Shown piece by piece: positions 35,520-48,711 of a DNA stretch of 64,000 nt; the stretch's first letter is position 1; each line of letters begins with the position of its first letter. The position numbers were made by a program, and so were the translations under genes. Origin of the DNA: Vibrio sp. MedPE-SWchi (GTDB lineage: Bacteria; Pseudomonadota; Gammaproteobacteria; Enterobacterales; Vibrionaceae); the NCBI GenBank assembly GCA_001874155.1, contig MPDB01000002.1:124001-188000 (forward strand), given 5' to 3'. The notes beneath the pieces were generated by a model. That model searched no databases, had not been told where the DNA came from, and saw nothing but the letters and a program-made list of their open reading frames with translations.

Positions 35520-38096
35520 ATGCAAGAGCAATATAACCCGCAAGATATTGAACAAAAAGTTCAACAGCACTGGGACAACAATGAAACCTTTGTTGTAAGT
35601 GAAGACCCAAACAAAGAAAAATTCTACTGTCTATCTATGTTCCCTTACCCAAGTGGCCGACTGCACATGGGTCACGTGCGTAACTACACCATCGGTGATG
35701 TGGTATCTCGTTTCCAACGTCTACAAGGCAAAAACGTAATGCAGCCAATTGGTTGGGATGCATTCGGCCTACCTGCAGAGAACGCAGCTGTTAAAAACAA
35801 CACAGCGCCTGCACCATGGACTTACGAAAACATTGAGTACATGAAGAACCAACTTAAGCTTCTAGGCTTTGGTTACGACTGGAACCGTGAATTCGCAACG
35901 TGTACGCCTGAGTACTACCGTTGGGAACAAGAGTTCTTCACTAAGCTTTACGAAAAAGGTCTAGTTTACAAGAAGACTTCTTCAGTGAACTGGTGTCCAA
36001 ACGACCAAACAGTACTGGCAAACGAGCAAGTAGAAGATGGTTGCTGCTGGCGTTGTGATACTCCAGTAGAACAAAAGAAGATCCCACAGTGGTTTATTAA
36101 AATCACTGAGTACGCTCAAGAACTACTAGACGATCTAGATAACCTTGAAGGTTGGCCTGAAATGGTTAAGACCATGCAGCGTAACTGGATCGGTCGCTCT
36201 GAAGGTGTTGAGCTATCTTTCGCTGTTAACGGCGAAGAAGCACCATTAGAAGTGTACACAACGCGTCCAGATACACTAATGGGTGTTTCTTACGTTGGTA
36301 TCGCTGCAGGTCACCCTCTTGCAGAGAAAGCATCGAAGAACAACCCTGAGCTTGCTGCATTCGTTGAAGAGTGTCGTAACACTAAAGTTGCTGAAGCTGA
36401 ACTCGCAACGATGGAAAAGAAAGGTATGGATACTGGCCTAACGGCTATCCACCCTCTTAACGGTCGTGTTGTTCCGGTATACGTAGCAAACTTCGTACTT
36501 ATGGATTACGGCACGGGGGCGGTAATGGCGGTTCCTGCTCACGATCAACGTGACTACGAGTTCGCAACTAAGTACGGCATCGATATCATCCCAGTAATCA
36601 AACCTGAAGATGGTTCTGAACTAGACGTGTCTGAAGCGGCTTACACTGAAAAAGGTGTCCTGTTCGACTCTGGTGAATTCGATGGTCTTGCGTTCCAAGA
36701 AGCATTCGATGCAATTGCTGCGAAGCTTGAAGCTGAAGGCAAAGGTAAGAAGACAGTAAACTTCCGTCTACGTGACTGGGGTGTATCTCGTCAACGTTAC
36801 TGGGGTGCTCCAATCCCAATGGTAACCACTGAAGACGGTGAAGTTCACCCAGTACCAGCAGACCAACTACCAGTCATTCTTCCTGAAGATGTAGTAATGG
36901 ATGGCGTAACTAGCCCAATCAAGGCTGACAAGTCTTGGGCTGAAACAACATTCAACGGCGAACCAGCTCTACGTGAGACTGACACGTTCGATACGTTTAT
37001 GGAGTCTTCTTGGTACTACGCACGTTACTGTTCTCCACAGGCAGACGACATTCTAGATCCAGAGAAAGCAAACTACTGGCTACCCGTTGACCAATACGTT
37101 GGTGGTATCGAGCACGCTTGTATGCACCTGCTTTACTCTCGTTTCTTCCATAAGCTTCTACGTGATGCGGGTTACGTGACGTCTGATGAACCGTTCAAGC
37201 AACTGCTATGTCAAGGCATGGTTCTGGCTGACGCGTTCTATCACGAAAACGAAAAAGGCACCAAAGAGTGGATTGCACCGACTGACGTAACGGTTGAACG
37301 TGACGGTAAAGGTCGCATCGAAAAAGCAGTCGACGATCAAGGCCGTGAAGTTGAACACTCAGGCATGATCAAAATGTCTAAGTCTAAGAACAACGGTATC
37401 GACCCACAAGAGATGGTAGACAAGTACGGCGCTGATACAGTACGTCTATTCATGATGTTTGCATCGCCTGCAGACATGACACTTGAGTGGCAAGAATCTG
37501 GCGTTGAAGGTGCAAACCGTTTCCTTAAACGTGTTTGGAAATTGGTTCACGCCCACTCTTCTAAGGGTGCAACAGAATCTGTTGATGCTTCTGCGCTATC
37601 TGGCGACCAAAAAGCACTTCGCCGTGATGTTCATAAGACGATTGCGAAAGTGACAGACGATATCGATCGCCGCCAAACGTTCAATACGGCTATCGCGGCA
37701 ATCATGGAACTGATGAACAAGCTAGCAAAAGCGCCACAAGAGTCTGTACAAGATCGTGCAATTCTTGATGAAGCGCTAAAAGCAGTGGTTCGCATGCTTT
37801 ACCCTATGACACCACACATCTCTTACGAAATGTGGATTGCGCTTGGTGAATCAAACGTAGACTCAGCAACATGGCCAACGTTTGACGAGCAAGCACTGGT
37901 TGAAGACGAGAAGACTATTGTTGTGATGATCAACGGTAAGCTACGTGCGAAACTGCAGGTTCCGGCGGATATCACAGAAGATGCAGTGAAAGAACTGGGG
38001 CTTAATGATGAGAACGCGATTAAATTCTTAGACGGTCTGACAATTCGTAAAGTAATATACGTGCCAGGTAAGCTACTGAATATTGTTGCTAACTAA
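35520..38096 (+). CDS. leuS: Leucyl-tRNA synthetase
   Basis: [57 protein letters not shown]; start Met at 35520 rather than ORF start 35427. Confidence 0.98.
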   Translation: MQEQYNPQDIEQKVQQHWDNNETFVVSEDPNKEKFYCLSMFPYPSGRLHMGHVRNYTIGDVVSRFQRLQGKNVMQPIGWDAFGLPAENAAVKNNTAPAPWTYENIEYMKNQLKLLGFGYDWNREFATCTPEYYRWEQEFFTKLYEKGLVYKKTSSVNWCPNDQTVLANEQVEDGCCWRCDTPVEQKKIPQWFIKITEYAQELLDDLDNLEGWPEMVKTMQRNWIGRSEGVELSFAVNGEEAPLEVYTTRPDTLMGVSYVGIAAGHPLAEKASKNNPELAAFVEECRNTKVAEAELATMEKKGMDTGLTAIHPLNGRVVPVYVANFVLMDYGTGAVMAVPAHDQRDYEFATKYGIDIIPVIKPEDGSELDVSEAAYTEKGVLFDSGEFDGLAFQEAFDAIAAKLEAEGKGKKTVNFRLRDWGVSRQRYWGAPIPMVTTEDGEVHPVPADQLPVILPEDVVMDGVTSPIKADKSWAETTFNGEPALRETDTFDTFMESSWYYARYCSPQADDILDPEKANYWLPVDQYVGGIEHACMHLLYSRFFHKLLRDAGYVTSDEPFKQLLCQGMVLADAFYHENEKGTKEWIAPTDVTVERDGKGRIEKAVDDQGREVEHSGMIKMSKSKNNGIDPQEMVDKYGADTVRLFMMFASPADMTLEWQESGVEGANRFLKRVWKLVHAHSSKGATESVDASALSGDQKALRRDVHKTIAKVTDDIDRRQTFNTAIAAIMELMNKLAKAPQESVQDRAILDEALKAVVRMLYPMTPHISYEMWIALGESNVDSATWPTFDEQALVEDEKTIVVMINGKLRAKLQVPADITEDAVKELGLNDENAIKFLDGLTIRKVIYVPGKLLNIVAN

Positions 38097-38158
38097 TCAT
38101 TTGTTAGAACTATTCCTTCCAGCATCAAGCTAGGATTAGTTTATACAATATGTAAATC

Positions 38159-38188
38159 AAGCAGGGCCTTCACCCGCCCTGCTTATTT
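38159..38188 (+). terminator. leuS downstream hairpin/terminator
   Basis: AAGCAGGGCcttcacccGCCCTGCTTattta. Confidence 0.55.
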
Positions 38189-38260
38189 ATCTAATCGTTC
38201 CCTCAATTCATAGAACAGAACCATTAGATAAGTATTTTAATTAATGAGAGCCTCCTACAA

Positions 38261-38938
38261 ATGCGCCTGACGTCTAACTCATTTAAACTCGCTTGTGTTG
38301 TATTAACCGCCAGCCTTCTTTCCGCGTGTGGATTTCAATTGCGTGGTGACTATTCCGTTCCCGATGAGCTTTCAACCTTATCTCTTACTAGCTACGACCA
38401 ATACAGTACCTTCACCCGTGTTGTAAAAAACCAACTACGCCTTAACGATGTTAAACTTGTGATTCCAAGTGATGATGTTGCCAATATTCACCTTCTTGGT
38501 GAGGGGGTCGGTGAACGAACACTTTCTTTGTATCAAAATACTCGAGCTGCAGAAAAAGAGCTAACTTTCCGCGCTTCTTATCGAGTAACCATTCCAGAAT
38601 TAGGCACAAAAGTATTTTCAACCAGCGTAACCCGTAGTTACCTTGATAACCCACTCACTGCTTTAGCTAAATCTGTAGAACGAGACATGATTGAAGACGA
38701 AATGCGCAAGCTAGCTTCAACTCAAATAATTCGTCAGATGGGTAGATTGAGAGCAGATATTGAACTTCATGAAATGTGCCTAGAAGAAAAATTTATTCCA
38801 GGAAGTACAATGTATGAAGAGAAATGCCTTTCTGAAGTTTTCAATAGTAATATACAAATGTCAGACTATTCGACCGTCACAATTGAGGAACAAAGTCCTG
38901 AGCAAACTATTAATTTCGATTCTGAAATAGAACAGTAG
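38261..38938 (+). CDS. lptE: LPS assembly lipoprotein LptE
   Basis: Lipobox LLSACGFQLRGDYSVPDELSTLSL; between leuS and holA. Confidence 0.95.
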   Translation: MRLTSNSFKLACVVLTASLLSACGFQLRGDYSVPDELSTLSLTSYDQYSTFTRVVKNQLRLNDVKLVIPSDDVANIHLLGEGVGERTLSLYQNTRAAEKELTFRASYRVTIPELGTKVFSTSVTRSYLDNPLTALAKSVERDMIEDEMRKLASTQIIRQMGRLRADIELHEMCLEEKFIPGSTMYEEKCLSEVFNSNIQMSDYSTVTIEEQSPEQTINFDSEIEQ

Positions 38939-38946
38939 AATTAGTG

Positions 38947-39972
38947 ATGCGCATCTACGCCGATAAATTAGCCGAACAACTCAATAGACAACTACACAGT
39001 GTCTATTTATTGTTTGGTAATGAGCCATTGCTCATTCAAGAATCCTATCAAGCAATTCGAAACAAGGCACGCACGCAAGGTTTCGATGAGCATCACAGGT
39101 TCACTCTAGATAGCAGTATTAACTGGAATGATATCTATGACTGTTGCAATGCATTAAGCCTTTTCTCATCGAAGCAGATTATCGAATTAGAGGTTCCTGA
39201 AGCGGGTATCAACGCTGCTCACGCCAAAGAACTGGTCGCACTCATGCCCTCTTTGCATTCTGATATTCTTCTGATTGTGGTCGGCAGTAAGCTCACCAAG
39301 GCTCAAGAAAACGCTAAGTGGTTTAAGGCCTACAATAAACTAGGTGGCTGGGTTAGCTGCCTAACGCCTGATATACAGAGACTGCCACAGTTCGTTCATT
39401 CTCGCTGCTTAGCATTAGGGTTAAATGCCGATCTGGAAGCTAGACAGATGTTGGCTCAATGGCATGAAGGCAATTTACTTGCCCTGACGCAAAGCCTAGA
39501 GAAGCTAGCCTTGCTCTACCCTGACGGACAATTAACGGCAGTCCGAGTTGAAGAGTCTTTGAGTCGCCACAACCACTTCACCACTTTTCACTGGATTGAT
39601 GCGCTTTTAGCAGGCAAAGCTAAGCGTGCTCAACGGATACTGCGTCAACTTGAAGCCGAATCAGTCGAACCGGTCATTCTGATACGCTCAATCCAGAAAG
39701 AGCTATTACTGCTTTTAAAACTTCAAGATGAACTAAAAAGTGATCCAGCAGGGATGGTATTTGATCGAAACCGGATTTGGCAATCTAAGCGCCCACTCTA
39801 CAACAACGCACTATCTAGATTGTCGACTTCTGCTATTCATCAGCGACTCAGTATTTTGGCTCGCTGTGAGATACTCACAAAAACACAATACGATGTATCA
39901 ACTTGGCCAACATTGCACCAACTGAGCTTGGAGTTGTGTCAGCCTTCTATCAACTTAACCGTCATGCACTAA
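38947..39972 (+). CDS. holA: DNA polymerase III delta subunit
   Basis: [33 protein letters not shown]. Confidence 0.95.
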   Translation: MRIYADKLAEQLNRQLHSVYLLFGNEPLLIQESYQAIRNKARTQGFDEHHRFTLDSSINWNDIYDCCNALSLFSSKQIIELEVPEAGINAAHAKELVALMPSLHSDILLIVVGSKLTKAQENAKWFKAYNKLGGWVSCLTPDIQRLPQFVHSRCLALGLNADLEARQMLAQWHEGNLLALTQSLEKLALLYPDGQLTAVRVEESLSRHNHFTTFHWIDALLAGKAKRAQRILRQLEAESVEPVILIRSIQKELLLLLKLQDELKSDPAGMVFDRNRIWQSKRPLYNNALSRLSTSAIHQRLSILARCEILTKTQYDVSTWPTLHQLSLELCQPSINLTVMH

Positions 39973-40031
39973 AAGCGTGCTATAATTCTCGGTTGAAAAA
40001 ACTTCTACTTACTATTTTTGAGGGCATCCTT

Positions 40032-40349
40032 TTGCTACGCGAAGAACTGAACAACTTTCTTACTGATAAAGCAGATGATATGAAAGCATTGAACATCAAA
40101 ACTATTGATGTTCAGGGAAAATCGAGCATCACTGACTACATGATCATCTGTACTGGTACCTCTAAGACACACGTATCCTCTATCGCAGGCCATGTCGCGA
40201 ACGAAGTAAAACTCGCGGGCTTAGAAACATTGGGAATGGATGGTGAAAAAGAAGGAGAATGGGTTGTGGTCGACATGGGTTCTACAATGCTTCATGTCAT
40301 GCAAGAAGAGCATAGAGAGTTATACCAATTAGAAAAACTCTGGGGCTAA
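40032..40349 (+). CDS. rsfS: Ribosome silencing factor RsfS; probable TTG start
   Basis: [51 protein letters not shown]; homology region starts at TTG 40032, well inside ORF 39903, which overlaps holA. Confidence 0.9.
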   Translation: MLREELNNFLTDKADDMKALNIKTIDVQGKSSITDYMIICTGTSKTHVSSIAGHVANEVKLAGLETLGMDGEKEGEWVVVDMGSTMLHVMQEEHRELYQLEKLWG

Positions 40350-40352
40350 TTT

Positions 40353-40823
40353 GTGAAAATACAACTGATTGCCGTTGGGACAAAAATGCCTAAATGGGTA
40401 GAGGAAGGTTTTCAAGAATATCGCCGACGCTTTCCCCACGACATGCCTCTAGAGTTAATCGAAATAACCGCAGGTAAACGTGGAAAAAATGCCGATATTG
40501 CACGCATCCTACAAAAGGAAGGCGAAGCAATGCTAGCGGCTGTACCCAAAGGCAATCGGATTGTGACACTAGATATACCAGGCAAACGTTGGGATACAGA
40601 GCAATTGTCTCAACAGCTTGAAGCGTGGAAGCTAGATGCACGTGATGTATCGATTCTCATTGGCGGGCCAGAAGGTCTGGCGCCAGCATGTAAGGCGGCT
40701 GCAGAGCAAAGCTGGTCACTCTCTCCTTTAACACTGCCTCACCCTCTGGTACGAGTGTTAATGGCAGAAAGCCTGTATCGAGCGTGGAGCATTACCGCTA
40801 ATCACCCTTACCACCGAGAATAA
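40353..40823 (+). CDS. rlmH: 23S rRNA pseudouridine-1915 N3-methyltransferase RlmH (GTG start)
   Basis: [58 protein letters not shown]. Confidence 0.97.
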   Translation: MKIQLIAVGTKMPKWVEEGFQEYRRRFPHDMPLELIEITAGKRGKNADIARILQKEGEAMLAAVPKGNRIVTLDIPGKRWDTEQLSQQLEAWKLDARDVSILIGGPEGLAPACKAAAEQSWSLSPLTLPHPLVRVLMAESLYRAWSITANHPYHRE

Positions 40824-40882
40824 GCCCTTTATACCAAACACACGGTTTATCGACTGTAGCATTATTATCGAGAACAACATCT

Positions 40883-42769
40883 ATGTTGCGTAAGCGTAGC
40901 CAAATACGAGATCACCATGAAGAGTCACGACTGTTTAAAAGCCGGGCTCTTATTTCATTTGTTGGCATCATTTTGTTGATGGGCATTTTGCTCGCTAATT
41001 TGTACAACATTCAGGTAAACCAATTTCAAGACTATAAAACACGCTCTAACGATAACCGGATCAAAATTGTTCCAATCGCGCCTAATCGTGGTCTCATTTA
41101 TGATCGAAATGGAAGTCTTTTAGCTGAAAATCGCCCAGTCTTCAACCTCGAAATCACACTAGAAAAAGTTCGCAGCATTGATCAAACCATTGCTGATCTG
41201 CAACTTCTATTGCCAGAAATAACACCTGAACGCGTTGAAGCATTCACACGCGAAAGACGTCAGACACGCCGTTTTAAATCCGTGCCAATACTGACTCAAC
41301 TCTCCCAAGAACAAGTGGCTAAGTTTTCTGTTAATCAACACAAATACCCCGGTGTCTCTGTCACTGCGAACTTAAAGCGCTATTACCCTTACGACGACGT
41401 ACTGACACATGTGATCGGTTATGTTTCTCGCATCAATGATCGAGATATGAAACGCCTCGTTAGAGAAGAGAAAGCGGCAAACTATCAGGCGACCCGAGAT
41501 ATTGGGAAACTGGGCATAGAACGATTCTATGAAGATACGTTACATGGCACCGCGGGCTACCAAGAAGTGGAAGTGAACAGCCGCGGCCGTATCATCAGAA
41601 CACTAAAATACGTTCCTCCTGTTCCAGGAAAGGATATCGTTCTAAACCTAGATATCGACTTACAACTATACGTTCATAAGCTTTTAGATAACCGCCGTGG
41701 ATCGGCAATCGTATTAGACCCTGAAGATAATGGGGTTCTCGCGATGGTTTCTAGCCCAAGCTATGACCCGAATGCCTTTGTTCACGGTATTTCAAGTAAG
41801 GCTTACAACGCACTACTAAATGATATTAATCGCCCACTTGTAAACCGGGCGACCTTAGGTATTTACCCACCAGCATCGACGGTCAAACCTTTCATCGCTG
41901 TCGCGGCTTTGCAGGAAGGTGTAGTCACGACCAAAACCACTCGGAATGATCCTGGGTATTGGAAGATACCAAATTCGAAAACAAGACCGTTTCGTGATTG
42001 GTTACGTTGGGGCCACGGTGTTGTCGATATCACCAAATCCATCGAAGAGTCCGTGGATACGTTCTTTTACCAGATCGCGTACGACATGGGGATAGACAGA
42101 ATATCAAGTTGGATGTCGATGTTTGGGTTCGGCGAATACACAGGTATTGATATCCACGAAGAAAGCAAGGCCAATATGCCCACTCGAGACTGGAAAATGG
42201 CGCGTCATCGCACCCCGTGGTATCAAGGCGATACTATTCCAGTCGGTATTGGACAGGGCTACTGGACAGCGACACCGATGCAAATTGCTAAAGCGACATC
42301 TGTCTTGGTCAATCATGGTGAAGTCTCAGCTCCTCATCTGCTACGTTCAACAATAGAAAACGGTGAGCAGTTTGAGTTACAGCAACTTGAAGATTTTGAA
42401 ACGTATCCACCGATTACAGGCGTACCTGAAAAGTACTGGAACATCGCCACCGACGGTATGCGCTTAGTAAACCATGGTAAAAAAGGAACGGCTCGACGCG
42501 CCTTTACTAATCTCGAGTATGTTAGTGCTGGGAAATCAGGGACTGCGCAAGTTTTCGGCCTGGCTGAAGACCAAGAATATAATGCCGATGAATTGGAAGA
42601 GCATCTGCGAGATCATGCTCTGTACACTGGTTTTGCTCCCTTCGAAGAACCAGAATTTGTCGTTACCGTGGTATTGGAAAATGCAGGTGGCGGTTCAAGC
42701 AATGGCGGCCCTGTTGTTAGACGTATATTTGACCACGCCATACTTGGTGCTCAAGAGGAAAACGAGTAA
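40883..42769 (+). CDS. mrdA: Penicillin-binding protein 2
   Basis: [33 protein letters not shown] active site; SGKSGTAQV. Confidence 0.97.
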   Translation: MLRKRSQIRDHHEESRLFKSRALISFVGIILLMGILLANLYNIQVNQFQDYKTRSNDNRIKIVPIAPNRGLIYDRNGSLLAENRPVFNLEITLEKVRSIDQTIADLQLLLPEITPERVEAFTRERRQTRRFKSVPILTQLSQEQVAKFSVNQHKYPGVSVTANLKRYYPYDDVLTHVIGYVSRINDRDMKRLVREEKAANYQATRDIGKLGIERFYEDTLHGTAGYQEVEVNSRGRIIRTLKYVPPVPGKDIVLNLDIDLQLYVHKLLDNRRGSAIVLDPEDNGVLAMVSSPSYDPNAFVHGISSKAYNALLNDINRPLVNRATLGIYPPASTVKPFIAVAALQEGVVTTKTTRNDPGYWKIPNSKTRPFRDWLRWGHGVVDITKSIEESVDTFFYQIAYDMGIDRISSWMSMFGFGEYTGIDIHEESKANMPTRDWKMARHRTPWYQGDTIPVGIGQGYWTATPMQIAKATSVLVNHGEVSAPHLLRSTIENGEQFELQQLEDFETYPPITGVPEKYWNIATDGMRLVNHGKKGTARRAFTNLEYVSAGKSGTAQVFGLAEDQEYNADELEEHLRDHALYTGFAPFEEPEFVVTVVLENAGGGSSNGGPVVRRIFDHAILGAQEENE

Positions 42770-43890
42770 TGTTATTTGATCCTGCTACGGGGCAAAATCG
42801 AGCCTTTTTTCAGCGTTTTCATATCGACCTCCCATTGCTATTGGGGTTGCTGGTCTTAATGGCGTTCGGCTTGATCGTCATGTATAGCGCTAGCGGACAA
42901 AGCTATGCCATGATGGATCGACAAGCGATGCGTATGGCAATTTCACTTGTCGTGATGGCGATCTTAGCGCAAATCTCACCGCGAACCTATGAATCACTTG
43001 CACCGTTTTTATTCTTTTGTGGCATTGTTTTATTGTTTGGCGTGCTCTTTTTCGGCGAAGCTTCAAAAGGCGCCCAACGTTGGTTAAACCTCGGCTTCAT
43101 ACGATTTCAACCGTCAGAACTTCTTAAACTCGCCGTGCCACTTATGATCGCCCGCTATATCGGAAAGCGCTCTCTTCCGCCAAGCTTTAGAACCATAATC
43201 ATTGCATTAGTCATGCTGTTCGTACCCACTATACTGATCGCTAAACAGCCCGACCTCGGCACCTCAATACTGATCGCGGCCTCTGGAATTTTCGTTATCT
43301 TTTTAGCAGGAATCAGCTGGAAGATCATTTTTGCCGCCGTCATGGCTGTCAGTGCGTTCGCTCCCGTTCTTTGGTTTTACATTATGCGTGAATACCAGAA
43401 AGTTCGTGTTAGAACGCTGTTTAATCCAGAATCGGATCCATTGGGCGCAGGTTACCACATCATTCAGAGTAAAATAGCCATAGGATCGGGTGGTATATCC
43501 GGTAAAGGCTGGCTCCAAGGTACCCAATCTCAACTGGAATTTTTGCCAGAGCGCCATACTGACTTTATCTTCGCCGTTATCGCTGAAGAGTGGGGAATGA
43601 TAGGCATACTCGCCCTGCTTAGTATCTACCTATTCATCATTGGTAGAGGGTTGTATTTAGCCAGCCAAGCGCAAACGTCATTTGGCCGAATGATGGCCGG
43701 TAGTATCATATTGAGCTTCTTTGTTTATATCTTTGTAAACATAGGTATGGTGAGTGGAATTTTACCTGTCGTTGGCGTTCCTCTGCCATTAATCAGCTAT
43801 GGTGGTACTTCAATGGTTACCCTAATGGCGGGTTTCGGCATGTTAATGTCTATTCATACTCATAGAAATGCATTCTCAAAGGCAACATAA
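42769..43890 (+). CDS. rodA: Rod-shape SEDS glycosyltransferase RodA
   Basis: SEDS family: [46 protein letters not shown]. Confidence 0.96.
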   Translation: MLFDPATGQNRAFFQRFHIDLPLLLGLLVLMAFGLIVMYSASGQSYAMMDRQAMRMAISLVVMAILAQISPRTYESLAPFLFFCGIVLLFGVLFFGEASKGAQRWLNLGFIRFQPSELLKLAVPLMIARYIGKRSLPPSFRTIIIALVMLFVPTILIAKQPDLGTSILIAASGIFVIFLAGISWKIIFAAVMAVSAFAPVLWFYIMREYQKVRVRTLFNPESDPLGAGYHIIQSKIAIGSGGISGKGWLQGTQSQLEFLPERHTDFIFAVIAEEWGMIGILALLSIYLFIIGRGLYLASQAQTSFGRMMAGSIILSFFVYIFVNIGMVSGILPVVGVPLPLISYGGTSMVTLMAGFGMLMSIHTHRNAFSKAT

Positions 43891-43893
43891 TTA

Positions 43894-44679
43894 ATGAACC
43901 TTAAGCACTTTATATTGGCCATAGCCAGCACTGCCATCTTAGCAGGCTGTTCCTCTTCAGGACGCTATAATATCGACGATGACGTTGCGCCTAATACGCC
44001 TATATCTGTAGAGCATATTGAAGATGCTGTACCTCAATATGAACCCTATAGCCTTGGTGGCAACGGAAACTACACGTTGCGTGGCAATGACTACACCATC
44101 ATCAAGGACGCGAAAGGGTTTACAGAAGCAGGAAAAGCTTCCTGGTACGGGAAGAAGTTCCATGGCCATTTGACTTCGAACGGTGAAATCTATGACATGT
44201 ATTCTATGACGGCGGCACATAAAACCCTGCCCATACCGAGCTATGTCAAAGTCACCAATACAGATAATGGAAAGTCGACCGTTGTTCGAGTCAATGATAG
44301 AGGCCCATTCCATGAAGGTCGAATCATTGACCTCAGCTATGCCGCCGCGTATAAATTAGAGGTAATCAAAACAGGCACTGCAAACGTAAAGATCGAAGTA
44401 ATCACAGTAGAACGACCAGATTCAGCACACAAGAAAAATGCATTCCCGAGCTACATCGTCCAAGTTGCCACATCTCAGCACCTAGATCGCTCACAGGCGC
44501 TTGCCAACGACCTTTCCAATAAGCTCTCTGTTGATAGCTTTATTGATACCAATAAGTCCATGCATCGCATTCTACTTGGACCATTTACCGATTATGTCCT
44601 GACCCAAGAGGCTCTCGAACAAGTAAAAGCGCTAGGGTACTCCTCAGCATTCATTAGAAAGCAAGCTGCCGCTCAGTAA
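43894..44679 (+). CDS. rlpA: Septal ring lytic transglycosylase RlpA
   Basis: Lipobox ILAGCSSS; GKASWYGKKFHGHLTSNGEIYDMYSMTAAHKTLPIPSYVKVTN; SPOR-like C-term. Confidence 0.94.
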   Translation: MNLKHFILAIASTAILAGCSSSGRYNIDDDVAPNTPISVEHIEDAVPQYEPYSLGGNGNYTLRGNDYTIIKDAKGFTEAGKASWYGKKFHGHLTSNGEIYDMYSMTAAHKTLPIPSYVKVTNTDNGKSTVVRVNDRGPFHEGRIIDLSYAAAYKLEVIKTGTANVKIEVITVERPDSAHKKNAFPSYIVQVATSQHLDRSQALANDLSNKLSVDSFIDTNKSMHRILLGPFTDYVLTQEALEQVKALGYSSAFIRKQAAAQ

Positions 44680-44773
44680 TTCACCCAATAACCGGCGCTG
44701 TGAACGCAGCGCTGGCTTGCAAGGTGGTTTCTGTTAAGATACGGACAGTTATAATAGAAATTTTATATTCATC

Positions 44774-45952
44774 ATGAAAAAAACATCACTACTTAGCACC
44801 ATTCTTACTGGCTCTATCGCGCTTTCTTCAGCAGCAGTCACAACGGTGTCAGCCTCACCTATCGTTGTTCCCGATGCACCTCAAATAGCAGCAAAAGGCT
44901 TTGTTTTACTCGATTTCCATTCCGGTAAAGTCTTGGCAGAAAAGGAGATGAACACAAAGCTATCTCCAGCAAGCTTAACCAAAATGATGACCAGCTACGT
45001 TATTGGCCAAGAAGTCGAACGAGGTAATATTTCACTTCAAGACGAAGTAACGATCAGTGAAAATGCTTGGGCTAAAAACTTCCCAGACTCTTCTAAGATG
45101 TTTATTGAAGTCGGCACAACCGTCACCGTTGAAGACCTAAATCGCGGCATTATTGTTCAATCAGGCAACGACGCCTGTGTCGCGATGGCAGAACACATCG
45201 CGGGCTCAGAGGACGCTTTTGTCGATCTTATGAACGCTTGGGCCAGCTCTATCGGCATGACCAATACACACTTTGCCAATGTCCATGGTCTCGATAACGA
45301 CAGCCTATATTCAACACCTTACGATATGGCATTGCTTGGATCGGCTCTGATTCGCGATGTCCCTGATGAATACCGCATTTATTCAGAGAAAAAATACACC
45401 TACAACGGCATCACTCAATACAACCGTAATGGCTTGTTATGGGATAAAAGCATGAACGTTGATGGCATCAAAACCGGCCATACGAGTAACGCAGGATACA
45501 GCTTAGTCAGCTCGGCTACCGAAGGAAAAATGCGTTTGGTTGCCGTCGTAATGGGAACGAAAAATGCCAATGCACGTAAGTCTGAGAGCAAAAAGCTCCT
45601 CAGCTACGGGTTCCGATTCTTTGAAACTGTCGCACCGCATACAGCGGGTGAAACTTTCGTCGAAGAAAAAATCTGGATGGGTAACAAAGATAAAGTCGCT
45701 TTAGGCGTTGATGTCGATACCTACGTGACGCTGCCTCGTGGACAAGCCAAAAATCTAACCGCGAGTTTTGTTCTAGAAAATGAACTTGAAGCACCGATTA
45801 TGAAAGGGGATGTTGTCGGCAAGCTGTTCTATCAGTTGGAAGGCGATGATGTTGCAGAATACCCACTGCTTGCTCTCGAAGATGTTGAGCAAGGTGGCAT
45901 ATTTAGCCGACTTTGGGACTATTTAGTTCTTCTCTTCAAAGGCTTATTCTAG
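44774..45952 (+). CDS. dacA: D-alanyl-D-alanine carboxypeptidase (PBP5/6)
   Basis: SPASLTKMMTSYV SxxK; SGNDACVAMAEH; DGIKTGHTSNAGYSLV KTG box. Confidence 0.96.
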   Translation: MKKTSLLSTILTGSIALSSAAVTTVSASPIVVPDAPQIAAKGFVLLDFHSGKVLAEKEMNTKLSPASLTKMMTSYVIGQEVERGNISLQDEVTISENAWAKNFPDSSKMFIEVGTTVTVEDLNRGIIVQSGNDACVAMAEHIAGSEDAFVDLMNAWASSIGMTNTHFANVHGLDNDSLYSTPYDMALLGSALIRDVPDEYRIYSEKKYTYNGITQYNRNGLLWDKSMNVDGIKTGHTSNAGYSLVSSATEGKMRLVAVVMGTKNANARKSESKKLLSYGFRFFETVAPHTAGETFVEEKIWMGNKDKVALGVDVDTYVTLPRGQAKNLTASFVLENELEAPIMKGDVVGKLFYQLEGDDVAEYPLLALEDVEQGGIFSRLWDYLVLLFKGLF

Positions 45953-45972
45953 AAATAAATTCACCCCATACT

Positions 45973-46000
45973 AAAAAGCTGCTTAATGCAGCTTTTTTCA
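45973..46000 (+). terminator. dacA terminator
   Basis: AAAAAGCTGCttaatGCAGCTTTTTT. Confidence 0.8.
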
Positions 46001-46093
46001 TTTTTGACGTTCTGCGACTGATCTTGAGATCCCTTACAATTGGCAGTAATATGCCTGCCATAAACGATATACAACCTTGGAGTCTCCACGATT

Positions 46094-46369
46094 ATGAACA
46101 TTAATTCAGATGCAAAACTGAAAGACTTGCTTGAATTCCCATGTTCTTTCACTTTTAAAGTGATGGGTTATGCGAAGCCTGAACTACCAGAATTGGTATT
46201 GGAAGTTATTCAACGCCATGCTCCAGGTAACTACAGCCCAGATGTTAAGCCAAGCGCCAAAGGAACATACAACTCCGTTTCGGTAAACATCACGGCTACC
46301 TCTATTGAGCAGGTAGAAACGCTATACAAAGAACTGGGCGAAATCGATATTGTTCGCATGGTTCTATAA
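46094..46369 (+). CDS. ybeD: YbeD family (DUF493) protein
   Basis: [60 protein letters not shown]. Confidence 0.94.
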   Translation: MNINSDAKLKDLLEFPCSFTFKVMGYAKPELPELVLEVIQRHAPGNYSPDVKPSAKGTYNSVSVNITATSIEQVETLYKELGEIDIVRMVL

Positions 46370-46395
46370 TAAAGTTTAAACTTTAAAATAATATT

Positions 46396-46420
46396 GAAAG
46401 CAGCGCAGGCTGCTTTTTTG
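46396..46420 (+). terminator. ybeD terminator
   Basis: AAAGCAGCgcagGCTGCTTTTTT. Confidence 0.8.
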
Positions 46421-46545
46421 TTATTTATCAGAAAGATAGTGGAATCATCCCTTTCCACTGGTTAATTTGTGGTTATCAATTTGTAGTCCGCACTAATGAA
46501 TGTGTTTATAATGCAATAACTTTATAAATCACTACGGAACTTGGA

Positions 46546-47199
46546 ATGTCAAACCAATTAGTCGTAAAGCAACTCGGTCGACAAGACTATCATCCTGTAT
46601 GGCAGGCGATGCACGAGTTTACCGACAGTCGAACCGATGACAGTAGCGATGAAATTTGGCTCGTGGAACATAACCCTGTTTTCACACAAGGCCAAGCAGG
46701 TAAAGCTGAACACATTCTAGCTGCGGGTGATATCCCTGTAGTACAAAGTGACCGCGGCGGCCAAGTGACTTACCATGGTCCTGGCCAATTAGTGGCTTAC
46801 TTTTTGATAAACTTAAGACGCAAGAAATTGGGTGTTAGAGAGCTCGTTACGCATATCGAAAACCTCGTAATAAACACTCTTAAAGCATACAATATCGACG
46901 CTGCGGCAAGACCCGATGCACCTGGTGTCTATGTCGAGAATAAAAAAATCTGCTCCCTTGGTTTGAGAATCCGTAAAGGCTGCTCTTTCCATGGCTTAGC
47001 ACTCAATGTCGATATGGATTTATCTCCATTTCTGAGAATCAACCCATGTGGTTATCAAGGGATGGAAATGGCGCAAGTCAGCCAACTTGGCGGTCCCAAG
47101 GAACTAAAGCAAGTCGAACAACAGTTAATAGAAGAACTCGTAGCATTACTTGACTATGAGCACGTTGAATTTTGCACTGAAGCCCTTAACGAGAAGTAG
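46546..47199 (+). CDS. lipB: Lipoyl(octanoyl) transferase
   Basis: [46 protein letters not shown]. Confidence 0.97.
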   Translation: MSNQLVVKQLGRQDYHPVWQAMHEFTDSRTDDSSDEIWLVEHNPVFTQGQAGKAEHILAAGDIPVVQSDRGGQVTYHGPGQLVAYFLINLRRKKLGVRELVTHIENLVINTLKAYNIDAAARPDAPGVYVENKKICSLGLRIRKGCSFHGLALNVDMDLSPFLRINPCGYQGMEMAQVSQLGGPKELKQVEQQLIEELVALLDYEHVEFCTEALNEK

Positions 47200-47206
47200 T
47201 AAAAAC

Positions 47207-48172
47207 ATGAGCAAACCAATCCAAATGGAAAAAGGCGTTAAGTACAGAGACGCCGACAAAATGGCGTTAATTCCAGTAAAAAACATGCCAACCGAGCAAA
47301 AAGAGATTTTACGTAAACCTGAGTGGATGAAGATCAAGCTTCCTTCAGACAGCCAACGTATTCAAGACATAAAATCGGCTTTACGTAAGAACAATCTTAG
47401 CTCCGTTTGTGAAGAAGCCTCTTGTCCAAACCTTGCGGAATGTTTTAACCACGGTACCGCCACTTTCATGATTCTAGGTGCTATATGTACTCGCCGCTGT
47501 CCATTTTGTGATGTTGCTCATGGCCGTCCACTGACACCTGAAGCTGGTGAACCAGAGAAGCTCGCTCAAACCATCAAAGACATGAAGCTGAGATATGTAG
47601 TCGTCACTTCTGTTGACCGTGATGACCTTCGCGATGGTGGCGCTCAACACTTCGCAGATTGTAATAAAGCGATTCGAGAGAAGAACCCTGATATTCATAT
47701 TGAAACCCTCGTTCCTGATTTCCGTGGTCGTATGGACATCGCATTAGAGTTGCTTAAAGACAATCCGCCAGATGTCTTCAACCACAACCTAGAAACGGCA
47801 CCTCGTCTGTATCGTAAAGCGCGTCCTGGCGCGAACTACAAGTGGTCTTTGCAACTGCTTCAGAAGTTTAAAGAACAGCATCCTAACGTTCCGACGAAAT
47901 CAGGTGTCATGATGGGACTTGGCGAAACGAAAGAAGAGATCGTCCAGGTACTGAAAGATCTACGCGAGCACGGTGTGACAATGCTAACCCTAGGTCAATA
48001 CCTAGCACCAAGCCGCCACCACCTGCCTGTAGAACGTTACGTACCACCATCTGAGTTTGATGAGCTAAAAGAGATCGCATTAGATCTTGGTTTTACTCAC
48101 GCAGCTTGTGGCCCATTCGTACGTTCTTCTTACCACGCAGATATGCAAGCGCAAGGTAAAGAAGTGAAGTAA
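47207..48172 (+). CDS. lipA: Lipoyl synthase
   Basis: [41 protein letters not shown]; Met at 47207 follows lipB stop. Confidence 0.97.
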   Translation: MSKPIQMEKGVKYRDADKMALIPVKNMPTEQKEILRKPEWMKIKLPSDSQRIQDIKSALRKNNLSSVCEEASCPNLAECFNHGTATFMILGAICTRRCPFCDVAHGRPLTPEAGEPEKLAQTIKDMKLRYVVVTSVDRDDLRDGGAQHFADCNKAIREKNPDIHIETLVPDFRGRMDIALELLKDNPPDVFNHNLETAPRLYRKARPGANYKWSLQLLQKFKEQHPNVPTKSGVMMGLGETKEEIVQVLKDLREHGVTMLTLGQYLAPSRHHLPVERYVPPSEFDELKEIALDLGFTHAACGPFVRSSYHADMQAQGKEVK

Positions 48173-48213
48173 CACGTACTTTATTAAACGTACACATTTC
48201 TGGAATACCGAAT

Positions 48214-48241
48214 TAAGCCGATGATCTCATCGGCTTTTTTA
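48214..48241 (+). terminator. lipA terminator
   Basis: AAGCCGATgatctcATCGGCTTTTTT. Confidence 0.85.
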
Positions 48242-48356
48242 TTGCCTATAAGCAAATTAATCAGCTTGAAGATTGAAACCACCTCGTTTAATCGATAGGC
48301 TTAATAAACTAGAGGAATACATTGTACCTATCAGCGAAGATAGTTAAGGGACAGTC

Positions 48357-48683
48357 ATGAATAGATTTGGATTATTGGCACTATTGATTGCAGCAGTCAC
48401 CGCTGGCTGTAGCTCAAACACAAAACAAGATAACTTTAGAGAAGCGTCTTTCGAGCTTTGTAATACCGAAGTAGACCTCTATTCTGTCAGTGATGATGGT
48501 CGTGTTCGCATAGTCTGCTCTGACGGGTCAAAATTTGCGCTGACTTCAGAGAAAACACTCGATGTGATGCGTGACATCAACATCGACTACTGCGATGGCG
48601 AAGGGCTGGGGAAATTCAACGAAAGCCGAAAATATTACTCATTCCGTTGTAAGTCAGGCACGTTATTGAGCATCTCTAAGTAA
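48357..48683 (+). CDS. Small lipoprotein of unknown function
   Basis: Lipobox AAVTAGCSS; 4 further Cys; own start with AAGGGACAG upstream and strong terminator. Confidence 0.75.
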   Translation: MNRFGLLALLIAAVTAGCSSNTKQDNFREASFELCNTEVDLYSVSDDGRVRIVCSDGSKFALTSEKTLDVMRDINIDYCDGEGLGKFNESRKYYSFRCKSGTLLSISK

Positions 48684-48711
48684 AACCCTAGAAAGCATCC
48701 ACCACAAACAA

